Of a stretch of DNA of 64,000 nt, positions 55,190 to 62,896 are shown in pieces; positions within the stretch are counted from its first letter, which is position 1, and each line of letters begins with the position of its first letter. The stretch is taken from contig NZ_OY782495.1 in assembly GCF_963677715.1 (NCBI RefSeq), forward strand, positions 558,001-622,000, given 5' to 3'. Source of the stretch: an uncultured Bacteroides sp. (lineage in GTDB: Bacteria > Bacteroidota > Bacteroidia > Bacteroidales > Bacteroidaceae). The notes beneath the pieces are model-generated. The model did no database searches. It had not been told where the DNA came from and was given only the letters and a program-made list of their open reading frames with translations. The translations under genes were made by a program, and so were the position numbers.

Positions 55190-55244
55190 ATAATTTTTTT
55201 CAACAGTGAGTTTTCAAAGGTAACCAATTAATATATTTTATTTT

Positions 55245-56597
55245 ATGAATTACATGAAGAAAAAAAGTCTCTTTCTTTACATGGCTCTGTTTTTCACAGC
55301 CTCTGCAACTGCACAAACAGATTTTAGAGAATGGGCCCCCACCCCTCCTATGGGATGGAACAGCTGGGACTGCTACGGCCCCACGGTAACCGAACCCGAA
55401 GTAAAAGCCAACGCCGACTACATGGCTAAATACTTAAAAGAATACGGGTGGCAATACATTGTGGTTGATATCCGCTGGTTTATAGAAAATGATAAAGCCG
55501 GGGGCTATAACCAAACCGACCCGCGCTATGTAATGGACGGCTACGGAAGATACCAACCGGCAGTGAATCGCTTTCCATCGGCAGCCAACGGAAAAGGCTT
55601 TAAACCACTAGCCGACTATATCCATTCTTTAGGACTGAAGTTCGGCATCCACATTATGAGAGGCATCCCTAAAGAAGCTGTTAATGCCAAACTCCCTATC
55701 AAGGACGCAAACGGTGTTACCGCCGATCAAATCTACTCCACCGAGCTGCAATGCCAATGGTTAAAAGATAACTATACCATCGTTGCAGACAAACCGGGAG
55801 CACAGGAATACTACAATTCCATTATGGAACTATACGCTTCATGGGGAGTAGATTTTATCAAAATCGACGATTTGTCACGTCCCTATCATCAAAGTGAAAT
55901 AGAACTTATCCGCAAAGCCATTGATGCCACGAGGCGCCCCATCGTGCTAAGCACCTCTCCCGGTGAAACACCTTTGGCTAAAGCCGAACACGTATCGAAT
56001 CATGCCAATATGTGGCGTATGGTAGACGATGTATGGGACACCTGGCATCATTTAACCCACCTCATGGAAGTGGCGCAAGGATGGTATCCCTATATTCGTC
56101 CGGGTACCTGGCCCGATTGCGATATGATTCCCCTCGGACGCATCTCTATCCGTGGAGAACGGGGCGAAGACCGAATGACACGCCTCACTAAAAACGAACA
56201 ATACTCATTGATGACTTTCTTCACCATATTTCGCTCTCCGCTAATGTTCGGCGGCGATTTGCCCAGCAATGACCAATTTACTCTCTCTCTGCTCACGAAT
56301 GTCGAAGTATTAAAAATGCATCGTGAGAGCACTGCTGTCCGCCAACTTTATTTTAAAGACGGAAAGCTCGCCATTACCTCCGTTCATCCTAAAACAGGAG
56401 ACATCTATCTCGCATTGTTCAATTTAGCCGACAACAACGATGCCACTATAGAAGTCTCACTTCAGGATTTAAACATTCAGGGAGAATGCGAGGTCATTGA
56501 TTTATGGAAAAACAAGTCAATTGGTTCTTTTTCCAAAACGTTTAAACAACAATTGGCTCCCCACGCTTGCGGGTTGTATTGTTTCAAAGCCGGATAA
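55245..56597 (+). CDS. glycoside hydrolase family 27 enzyme (alpha-galactosidase-like)
   Basis: 450 residues with a signal peptide ending near SATAQ. GH27 blocks are present: PPMGWNSWDCYG, YIVVDIRWF, VDFIKIDDLSRP with nucleophile candidate Asp208, WRMVDDVWDTW with Asp261/Asp262 as acid-base candidates, and GTWPDCDMIPLG. A C-terminal beta domain follows. Family activities are alpha-galactosidase, alpha-N-acetylgalactosaminidase and beta-L-arabinopyranosidase; the sequence alone does not separate them. It is the only enzyme of this locus, so other enzymes must act in trans. Its 3' end overlaps the broken toxin gene by 14 bases. Confidence 0.93.
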   Translation: MNYMKKKSLFLYMALFFTASATAQTDFREWAPTPPMGWNSWDCYGPTVTEPEVKANADYMAKYLKEYGWQYIVVDIRWFIENDKAGGYNQTDPRYVMDGYGRYQPAVNRFPSAANGKGFKPLADYIHSLGLKFGIHIMRGIPKEAVNAKLPIKDANGVTADQIYSTELQCQWLKDNYTIVADKPGAQEYYNSIMELYASWGVDFIKIDDLSRPYHQSEIELIRKAIDATRRPIVLSTSPGETPLAKAEHVSNHANMWRMVDDVWDTWHHLTHLMEVAQGWYPYIRPGTWPDCDMIPLGRISIRGERGEDRMTRLTKNEQYSLMTFFTIFRSPLMFGGDLPSNDQFTLSLLTNVEVLKMHRESTAVRQLYFKDGKLAITSVHPKTGDIYLALFNLADNNDATIEVSLQDLNIQGECEVIDLWKNKSIGSFSKTFKQQLAPHACGLYCFKAG

Positions 56598-56862
56598 AAG
56601 ATATCATGCAAAGCAAAATCCATATTTGCCTATTCCCTTCTATAGTATAATATAAACTATTTAATGGTGTTATAATACATTTCCTAACATCTGAAATATC
56701 AATAAGAGCAAAAGTATAAGGATTTTCCTCTATTATATTCAATCAGTGATTCAATTCAGCAACAAAAGCATTGTATACTGAGCTATTCCATTCGGAAAGT
56801 AAGTAGTCTTTTAACTGTAATATCCTTGTTTGAGCGCGTGGAGTTATTCTTAATTCATACAT
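56584..56862 (-). pseudogene. RelE/ParE-type toxin gene broken by an in-frame TGA
   Basis: The frame starts at an ATG overlapping the antitoxin stop (TAATG) and reads MYELRITPRAQTRILQLKDY, LLSEWNSSVYNAFVAELNH. A TGA at codon 40 (56743-56745) follows, then LNIIEENPYTFALIDISDVR, KCIITPLNSLYYTIEGNRQI and more in the same frame to a second stop at 56584. The pattern -EENPY-F-L-D-VRKC-YY-IEGN is that of RelE/ParE toxins (about 95-100 residues). Without the TGA it would encode 92 residues. The end is diverged and runs into the GH27 gene, so the last strand is also lost. Confidence 0.72.
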
Positions 56863-57059
56863 TAAAGCATGCACTTTTTCATAAATTCCCTCATATCACT
56901 ACTTTCTCCATTCAGATACTGCTTCATTCCTATAGCAACATCCTCTCGAACATATTCAGGTACTTCCGTTATTTGATTGGCTTTAACGCCGTATTCCATA
57001 GCAGGTTCTTTAGATATGTTGGAATTGGGAGTCGTTGTTTTATCTATTTTCTTTGCCAT
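56862..57059 (-). CDS. antitoxin-like small protein
   Basis: 65 residues, acidic and charged (SKEPAMEYGVKANQITEVPE, YVREDVAIGMKQYLNGESSD, MREFMKKCML). It has a good -7 box 19 bases before the ATG and a one-base overlap (TAATG) with the RelE/ParE-like frame, the usual layout of a type II toxin-antitoxin pair. I infer an antitoxin from position and partner; the sequence alone shows no DNA-binding motif I can name. Confidence 0.7.
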   Translation of the reverse strand: MAKKIDKTTTPNSNISKEPAMEYGVKANQITEVPEYVREDVAIGMKQYLNGESSDMREFMKKCML

Positions 57060-57077
57060 ATATTTATGATTTAGTTA

Positions 57078-57085
57078 CAAAGATA
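57078..57085 (-). promoter_or_regulatory. -7 box of the antitoxin gene
   Basis: TATCTTTG on the minus strand matches TAnnTTTG, 18 bases before the ATG. Confidence 0.6.
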
Positions 57086-57272
57086 GAGCTTCTTTTTAAA
57101 AGCGCAAGAATGCCTCGTCTATTTCTATTATGATATTCCTATTTTGCTCATCAAATATAGTCAAACGCCATCATCTCTCCTCATTTCTCATCATTGGGTT
57201 GTATGCACTGTCGTATCTTTACAGAGCGATAAGGTACCGTCGCATTATTGTATAACTTAATAAATTAAATGT

Positions 57273-57758
57273 ATGCCAAAATCAGTAATGTATTCCGTGG
57301 TGGAGCGTAAGAATCCTTCCATCAAAGACGCGCCGGTGAAGTATTATGCACAAGCGCAATCCAGTGGCGATGTAGACAGCGACGAAATGGCCGAGCGCAT
57401 CGAGAAAAACTGTACGGTGACCCGTGCAGACGTAACCGCAGTGCTCACCGCACTCGAAGATACCATTTCCGAAGGGCTTCAAAAGGGTGAGATTGTGCGC
57501 CTGGGCAAGTTGGGTAGCTTCCAGATCGGCCTGAACGGTAAAGGGGCGGATACGGAAAAAGAATTCTCCGTGTCACTCATTAAGCAGGCCAAGATTAACT
57601 TCCGTCCCGGCACGGCGCTTTCTAAAATTCTTCCGGGGCTGAGCTATTCCAAGGTAAGCAAGATTGCCAACAGGAGCACCACTCCCGACGACGGAGAGGT
57701 GCCCGACCCCGATGATCCCGGCAATGGCGGTGGCGGTGAGGAGGATCCTGATGCTTAA
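57273..57758 (+). CDS. HU-HIG family DNA-binding protein
   Basis: 161 residues of the HU-like family common in Bacteroides: MYSVVERKNPSIKDAPVKYYAQ, ENCTVTRADVTAVLTALEDT-like NCTVTRADVTAVLTALED, GEIVRLGKLGSFQIGLNGKG and INFRPGTALSKIL. The last about 25 residues form an acidic, glycine-rich tail (PDPDDPGNGGGGEEDPDA) typical of this group. It probably bends or packages DNA. Such genes mark the edges of polysaccharide loci and go with DUF4248 and VirE_N/DUF3987; here they are separated by the second uptake locus. Confidence 0.92.
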   Translation: MPKSVMYSVVERKNPSIKDAPVKYYAQAQSSGDVDSDEMAERIEKNCTVTRADVTAVLTALEDTISEGLQKGEIVRLGKLGSFQIGLNGKGADTEKEFSVSLIKQAKINFRPGTALSKILPGLSYSKVSKIANRSTTPDDGEVPDPDDPGNGGGGEEDPDA

Positions 57759-57777
57759 TCTTTAAAAAAAGAATGAA

Positions 57778-57858
57778 ATGAAAAAAATTATCGAACAAAT
57801 CATCGAATGCATTCTGGCGGTGCTTCCTTTCTTTAAAAAAAAAATGCGAAAGAAGTGA
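57778..57858 (+). CDS. 26-residue hydrophobic/basic micropeptide
   Basis: ATG at 57778 encodes MKKIIEQIIECILAVLPFFK, then KKMRKK, a single amphipathic or membrane-inserting helix with basic ends. It is 19 bases after the HU-HIG stop and its TGA overlaps the GTG of the next gene (GTGA). Tiny peptides at this position are common after HU-HIG genes in Bacteroides (so-called smalltalk-like proteins), but this one is only placed there by size and position. Confidence 0.6.
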   Translation: MKKIIEQIIECILAVLPFFKKKMRKK

Positions 57859-58049
57859 AAGAATTCAGTGACCTGATAACAGGACAATACGAATTTCTGG
57901 TGGCACAATTGGAAAAGATGCTCAACGACTACTTAGAACTCAGTACCCGCATAAAAGATATGCACAACGAAGTATTGAACCTCAGGGACGAGTTGAGCAA
58001 GGCACTGGCACAACAATGCAGCGCCAAAGATTGCACCTCAAGAATGTAA
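57855..58049 (+). CDS. 64-residue coiled-coil protein
   Basis: Starts with GTG at 57855, overlapping the preceding stop by 3 bases, suggesting coupled translation. The chain is one long amphipathic helix with heptad character (FSDLITGQYEFLVAQLEKML, DLSTRI-like LELSTRIKDMHNEVLNLRDE) and two cysteines near the end (QQCSAKDC). Function unknown; conserved companions of HU-HIG genes look alike. Confidence 0.65.
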   Translation: MKEFSDLITGQYEFLVAQLEKMLNDYLELSTRIKDMHNEVLNLRDELSKALAQQCSAKDCTSRM

Positions 58050-58080
58050 AAACTCACAACATCAGCAGCAATGCAACGAA

Positions 58081-58117
58081 AAAGCCCGGCACTCATTACG
58101 AGTCACCGGGCTTTCCT
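58081..58117 (+). terminator. terminator of the HU-HIG operon
   Basis: AAAGCCCGG pairs with CCGGGCTTT across a 16-base loop, followed by CCTTTC. It is 32 bases after the coiled-coil gene. Confidence 0.75.
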
Positions 58118-58152
58118 TTCAGCAAAACTTATCTTTAGTGCTTAATTAAGAA

Positions 58153-58189
58153 ATCAAAAATTCTTCCGAACATCACTGCCCGGAAGAAT
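58153..58189 (-). terminator. terminator of the leftward polysaccharide operon
   Basis: On the minus strand ATTCTTCCG pairs with CGGAAGAAT across 12 bases and runs directly into TTTTTG. It lies about 100 bases after rfbD. Confidence 0.7.
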
Positions 58190-58290
58190 CAACAAACAAA
58201 ACAAATGAATGTATCGTGATTCACATCCTGACACCTCCACAGTCTCTCTATTAATTAAAATCATACGTATAGCAAAAATTTAATATCTTT

Positions 58291-59166
58291 TTATCTTGCA
58301 TTCGATTTTGCGCGCAATTCATTAATGCACTTCACCAACGAATCCCTCCAGTAAGGCACCGTTATGCCGAATGTTTCCTTCACCTTAGTCTTATCGAGCA
58401 CCGAAAAGTCGGGGCGCTTCACCTTACTCGGAAATTCATCGCTGTGGCAAGGCTGAATGTTACACACATTGCCGCTCAGCGTAGCAATCTCCCGGGCAAA
58501 GTCGTACCACGAGCACACCCCTTCATTACTGAAATGATAAATACCCGGATGTTTGAGATAGTGCTTCTCGCCTATCGCATCATAAATTACAACGGCCAGA
58601 TCTGCCGCATACGTAGGCGTTCCCACCTGATCGGACACCACTTTCAGACTATGTTTCTCGCGCGTAATCCGTTGCATGGTTTTTACAAAATTAACACCAA
58701 ACATCGAATAGAGCCAGGAAGTGCGAAAAATCAGATATTGACAGCCCGACTCCAATATACGCAACTCCCCCGCCAGCTTGGTACGCCCGTAGGCACCCAG
58801 CGGATTCGTCGGCTCATCCTCCGTATACGCCTTGTTTTTATCTCCCTGAAACACATAATCCGTCGAAACATGAATCAGCCCCGCATTCATCTCCCGGCAA
58901 ACAATAGCCAGATTCTCTACCGCCTTGTCGTTAATCAAAGCCGCCGCAGCAAAATCATCTTCCGCCTTGTCTACGTTAGTATAAGCTGCACAATTCACCA
59001 CTACGTTCACCCCCTCACTCTTCATGAAAAAGTCGACAGCTTCCCTATCCGTAATGTCCAAATCAGATACATCCGTAAAAATGTAATGATTCAGGCTATT
59101 TACAGACACCCGTCTCATCTCGTTACCCAATTGCCCATCGGCCCCGGTAACCAAAATTGTTTGCAT
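58291..59166 (-). CDS. rfbD: dTDP-4-dehydrorhamnose reductase
   Basis: Last step of dTDP-L-rhamnose synthesis, NAD(P)H-dependent reduction of dTDP-4-keto-L-rhamnose. From the ATG at 59166 (MQTILVTGADGQLG) it has 291 residues; a GTG three codons upstream is possible. Rossmann GADGQLG, STDYVFQGD, and catalytic YGRTK are present. Last gene of the operon. Confidence 0.94.
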   Translation of the reverse strand: MQTILVTGADGQLGNEMRRVSVNSLNHYIFTDVSDLDITDREAVDFFMKSEGVNVVVNCAAYTNVDKAEDDFAAAALINDKAVENLAIVCREMNAGLIHVSTDYVFQGDKNKAYTEDEPTNPLGAYGRTKLAGELRILESGCQYLIFRTSWLYSMFGVNFVKTMQRITREKHSLKVVSDQVGTPTYAADLAVVIYDAIGEKHYLKHPGIYHFSNEGVCSWYDFAREIATLSGNVCNIQPCHSDEFPSKVKRPDFSVLDKTKVKETFGITVPYWRDSLVKCINELRAKSNAR

Positions 59167-59288
59167 CTTACTCACTGTTTAGCATTTTTATATTATTTTT
59201 TGAGAATTCTTTTATTCGTTGCTCTTCCTCCAACTTGCAGATGAGCAATACCCATACTACACACCCGCGTAGCTGTAACGAGTGTTAT

Positions 59289-60353
59289 TCATCGATTAGT
59301 ATACATAGATTCATAATACTTCTCATATTCTCCCGAAGTGATGCTATCCATCCACTCCTGATTGTCGAGATACCAGCACACCGTCTTCTCAATGCCCTCT
59401 TCGAACTGCAAGGAAGGTTCCCAGCCCAGTTCATTCTTCAGTTTGGTAGAATCGATGGCATAACGCAAATCATGTCCCGCACGATCTGTTACATACGTGA
59501 TCAGTTTCTCACTCGTTCCCTCGGCATTGCCCAGCAAGCGATCCACCGTTTTGATGATCACCTTAATCAGGTCGATATTCTTCCATTCATTAAAGCCACC
59601 GATGTTGTACGTATCCGCTGTCTTACCCTCATGAAAAATTACATCAATGGCTCGTGCATGATCCACCACATACAGCCAATCGCGCACGTTCTCCCCTTTC
59701 CCATAAACAGGTAACGGTTTCCCGTGACGGATATTATTGATAAAGAGCGGAATCAGCTTCTCGGGAAACTGATACGGCCCGTAGTTATTGCTACAATTAG
59801 TAACGACCGTAGGCAGACCATACGTGTCATGAAATGCCCGTACAAAGTGGTCGCTGCCCGCCTTACTGGCCGAATACGGACTGTGCGGATCGTACTTTGT
59901 CGTTTCCGTAAAGAACGTATCCTCAAAATGCAACGCTCCATACACCTCATCCGTAGAGATATGGTAGAAACGTTTGCCCTCAAAAGCACCCTCCCAGCTC
60001 AACTTAGCAGCCTGAAGCAACGACAGCGTACCCATCACATTCGTTTGCGCAAACGTAAACGGATCTTTGATACTTCGATCCACATGGCTCTCCGCAGCCA
60101 AATGAATGACCCCGTCGATAGAGAACGTTTTAAACAACTCCATCATCTTATCGAAATCGCAGATATCCGCCCGTACAAACGTATAGTTCGGCATCTCCTC
60201 AATATCCGTCAGGTTGGCCAGATTACCCGCATACGTCAGCTTATCGAGATTGATGATGTGATACTCCGGGTATTTGTTCACAAACAGACGCACCACGTGC
60301 GAGCCGATAAATCCCGCTCCACCCGTTATTAATAGGTTTCTTTTAAATTTCAT
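59289..60353 (-). CDS. rfbB: dTDP-glucose 4,6-dehydratase
   Basis: Second step of dTDP-L-rhamnose synthesis. 354 residues, extended SDR: ITGGAGFIGSHVV, HLAAESHVDRSI, HISTDEVYGAL with the catalytic Asp-Glu of this family, and YSASKAGSDHFVRA with Tyr/Lys. Starts 11 bases inside the rfbC end. A 122-base gap follows before rfbD, in which no gene is seen. Confidence 0.96.
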   Translation of the reverse strand: MKFKRNLLITGGAGFIGSHVVRLFVNKYPEYHIINLDKLTYAGNLANLTDIEEMPNYTFVRADICDFDKMMELFKTFSIDGVIHLAAESHVDRSIKDPFTFAQTNVMGTLSLLQAAKLSWEGAFEGKRFYHISTDEVYGALHFEDTFFTETTKYDPHSPYSASKAGSDHFVRAFHDTYGLPTVVTNCSNNYGPYQFPEKLIPLFINNIRHGKPLPVYGKGENVRDWLYVVDHARAIDVIFHEGKTADTYNIGGFNEWKNIDLIKVIIKTVDRLLGNAEGTSEKLITYVTDRAGHDLRYAIDSTKLKNELGWEPSLQFEEGIEKTVCWYLDNQEWMDSITSGEYEKYYESMYTNR

Positions 60354-60942
60354 TTTCCGTCATTTTAATGCTTCTATACATATCCTCTTTGTAATCGAAC
60401 AACCAGTCAGCATCCTTTAGCCGGACATGCACTTTATCTTTCTCCGAAAGCAAAATCTTATCCGCAGGAACCTGCCAGTCGATAGCCAGATCAGGATCAT
60501 CCCAAGCCAAAGCCCCTTCACTCTGCGGAGCATAAAAATTATCACATTTATATTGAAATACCACCTCTTCAGACAATACCACAAATCCGTGCGCAAAACC
60601 ACGGGGAACAAAGAACTGTCTATGATTCCCGGCCGTCAACTCCACAGCCACATGCTGGCCGAAAGTAGGCGAACCCTTCCTGATATCCACCGCTACATCG
60701 AGCACCGCCCCCTGCACTACCCGCACCAACTTGCTTTGTGCAAACGGTGGTTTCTGAAAATGCAATCCACGCAATACTCCGTAGCTCGATTTTGATTCAT
60801 TATCCTGTACAAAAGTAGTCTTATATACTTTCTCTTCAAATTCTTTCTGAGAAAACGATTCAAAAAAATAACCACGCGCATCCGCAAACACACAAGGTTC
60901 TATGATTACAACCCCCTCCAGGGCAGTTTTTATAACCTCCAT
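60343..60942 (-). CDS. rfbC: dTDP-4-dehydrorhamnose 3,5-epimerase
   Basis: Third enzyme of the rhamnose pathway. 199-residue cupin with FFESFSQKEF, YGVLRGLHFQKPPFAQSKLVRV (catalytic His), VDIRKGSPTFGQ and FVPRGFAHGFVVLSE. Its start overlaps the acyltransferase end by 13 bases and its end overlaps rfbB by 11. Confidence 0.95.
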   Translation of the reverse strand: MEVIKTALEGVVIIEPCVFADARGYFFESFSQKEFEEKVYKTTFVQDNESKSSYGVLRGLHFQKPPFAQSKLVRVVQGAVLDVAVDIRKGSPTFGQHVAVELTAGNHRQFFVPRGFAHGFVVLSEEVVFQYKCDNFYAPQSEGALAWDDPDLAIDWQVPADKILLSEKDKVHVRLKDADWLFDYKEDMYRSIKMTENEI

Positions 60943-61979
60943 GATCTTATTTTATTATTACAATAATTCAAAATAGCCCCAATTAATAAAGGGACAGACA
61001 CTCCAACGATACAATATAATAACCAATAATAAGTATTGTTCCCATCAATTACAGGAAATTTAGCAAGTTCTCTTATATCCAAACGATAATGAGCTATCTG
61101 CAACAAATTAACTAACTTAAAAGATAAAAAATGAAAAGTTAGAATAATTATAGTATTATCTCCTATATAAATTAATCCTTTTGACAGAGGTGTATTTGAC
61201 AAATATTTTGATATATTTAAAACCAAATAGATACCAAGAAATGCTACGACAAACAAATATCCAATTTTCCATCCAACAACATTCATCATCGTTAAAGGCA
61301 TAAAAAAAGCAGCTAGTCCAACAGACAAGGCAACTAAAAAAAGCATAGTACTATTATAAAGAATGAACTTTTCTTTTGCAAAATAAATAGAACCGCCAAC
61401 ATAAATACTAGTAGATAATAACGTTCTGTAATTTATGCCTAAAAATGGAATATGAAAATTCAGGTAGCTAAATAAAACGGTCCCTATTAATGTAGAAAAC
61501 AAGAATAAAATCTTATGATTTCTAAACAATATAAGTCCAAACATTGAAATCAAAGCAGCCAATAGAAGTTCTCGTAAGAACCAATAGCCACCTAACAACT
61601 GTTCAGCTCCTGACATTTTACAAAATATCAGATAAAGTCTATATGCAAACTCTTTTATTGAATACAAAGATGAGACACTATCCTTGAATCCATACATCGA
61701 ATTATATACATTCAAATAATAAAACACATTATGCAATAGAAGAAATAAAAAAGCCCATTTTACATAAGGAACATAAAGTCCTTTGAATCTTTTTAGAGCA
61801 AAATCTTTTTTATTATTTAAAACATAATCATACTTAAAGAAATAGCCAGAAAGAAAAAAGAATAATGGCATATGAAACATATATATAAAATCATGAAGGA
61901 AATCAGGACAACCGCTATGTCCAATAACCATTAATATGATACCTATACCTTTTGCTATTGAAATCTTATTGTCACGCAT
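60930..61979 (-). CDS. acyltransferase family 3 membrane protein
   Basis: 349 residues with about ten hydrophobic helices. The start is typical of OafA/WcaH-like acyltransferases: SIAKGIGIILMVIGHSG with the catalytic-type His, then FHMPLFFFLSGYFFK and KRFKGLYVPYVKW. It probably adds acetyl (or succinyl) groups to the polysaccharide made by this operon. The DNA is visibly more AT-rich than the rfb genes on both sides, suggesting later acquisition. It is inserted between rfbA and rfbC. Confidence 0.88.
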   Translation of the reverse strand: MRDNKISIAKGIGIILMVIGHSGCPDFLHDFIYMFHMPLFFFLSGYFFKYDYVLNNKKDFALKRFKGLYVPYVKWAFLFLLLHNVFYYLNVYNSMYGFKDSVSSLYSIKEFAYRLYLIFCKMSGAEQLLGGYWFLRELLLAALISMFGLILFRNHKILFLFSTLIGTVLFSYLNFHIPFLGINYRTLLSTSIYVGGSIYFAKEKFILYNSTMLFLVALSVGLAAFFMPLTMMNVVGWKIGYLFVVAFLGIYLVLNISKYLSNTPLSKGLIYIGDNTIIILTFHFLSFKLVNLLQIAHYRLDIRELAKFPVIDGNNTYYWLLYCIVGVSVPLLIGAILNYCNNKIRSWRL

Positions 61980-61998
61980 TCAATATAAAATTACCAGA

Positions 61999-62877
61999 TT
62001 ATCGTTCGTCCGCTAATTTAAGCAAATATTGCCCATACTGATTCTTCAACATCGGCTTAGCCAGTTCTCGTAATTTATCGGCCGTGATCCAACCATGATT
62101 GAAAGCAATGCCTTCCAAGCAGGCAATCTTCAGTCCTTGGCGTTTCTCAATCACCTCGATAAACGTGCTCGCCTCACTGAGCGAATCATGGGTACCCGTA
62201 TCCAACCAAGCAAAGCCACGTCCCAAAAGTTGAACCTTCAACTCTTTATTTTCCAGAAAACGCTGATTTACCGTAGTGATCTCCAATTCTCCACGAGCGG
62301 AAGGCTTAATATTTTTCGCAACTGAAACGATCTTATTCGGATAAAAATAAAGTCCCACTACCGCATAATTAGATTTCGGTTCAGTCGGTTTCTCTTCAAG
62401 ACTGAGTACATTGCCCTCCTTGTCGAACTCCGCCACTCCATAACGTTCAGGATCACTCACATAATACCCAAACACAGTAGCCTTGTTCTCCTCTTCAGCC
62501 ATGCGTACAGCTTCCGTCAGCATGCGTGTAAAGCTCTGCCCATGAAAGATATTATCACCCAGCACCAAACAGGCAGAATCATCGCCTATGAATTTATCAC
62601 CTATGATGAACGCCTGCGCCAAACCATCTGGTGAAGGCTGTTCCGCATATTCTAAACGAACGCCATAATCAGAACCATCACCCAGCAGACGTTTAAAACC
62701 CGGTAAATCCGTTGGCGTAGAGATAATCAAAATCTCTCGTATACCCGCTAACATCAGTACTGATATCGGATAATAAACCATTGGCTTATCAAAGATAGGG
62801 AGTAGTTGTTTACTTACCCCTTTGGTGATGGGATACAAACGTGTACCTGATCCTCCGGCTAATACTATTCCTTTCAT
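61999..62877 (-). CDS. rfbA: glucose-1-phosphate thymidylyltransferase
   Basis: First enzyme of the dTDP-L-rhamnose pathway, joining dTTP and glucose-1-phosphate. 292 residues with the signature [31 protein letters not shown] and [15 protein letters not shown]. Full length. 19 bases before the acyltransferase in the operon. Confidence 0.96.
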   Translation of the reverse strand: MKGIVLAGGSGTRLYPITKGVSKQLLPIFDKPMVYYPISVLMLAGIREILIISTPTDLPGFKRLLGDGSDYGVRLEYAEQPSPDGLAQAFIIGDKFIGDDSACLVLGDNIFHGQSFTRMLTEAVRMAEEENKATVFGYYVSDPERYGVAEFDKEGNVLSLEEKPTEPKSNYAVVGLYFYPNKIVSVAKNIKPSARGELEITTVNQRFLENKELKVQLLGRGFAWLDTGTHDSLSEASTFIEVIEKRQGLKIACLEGIAFNHGWITADKLRELAKPMLKNQYGQYLLKLADER

Positions 62878-62896
62878 AAGGTTTTTCTTTTATACG

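Noticed and set aside
58444-59244. 266-codon plus-strand frame opposite rfbD
   Set aside because: Antisense shadow of rfbD with no family-like blocks.
59724-60332. 202-codon plus-strand frame opposite rfbB
   Set aside because: Antisense shadow of rfbB.
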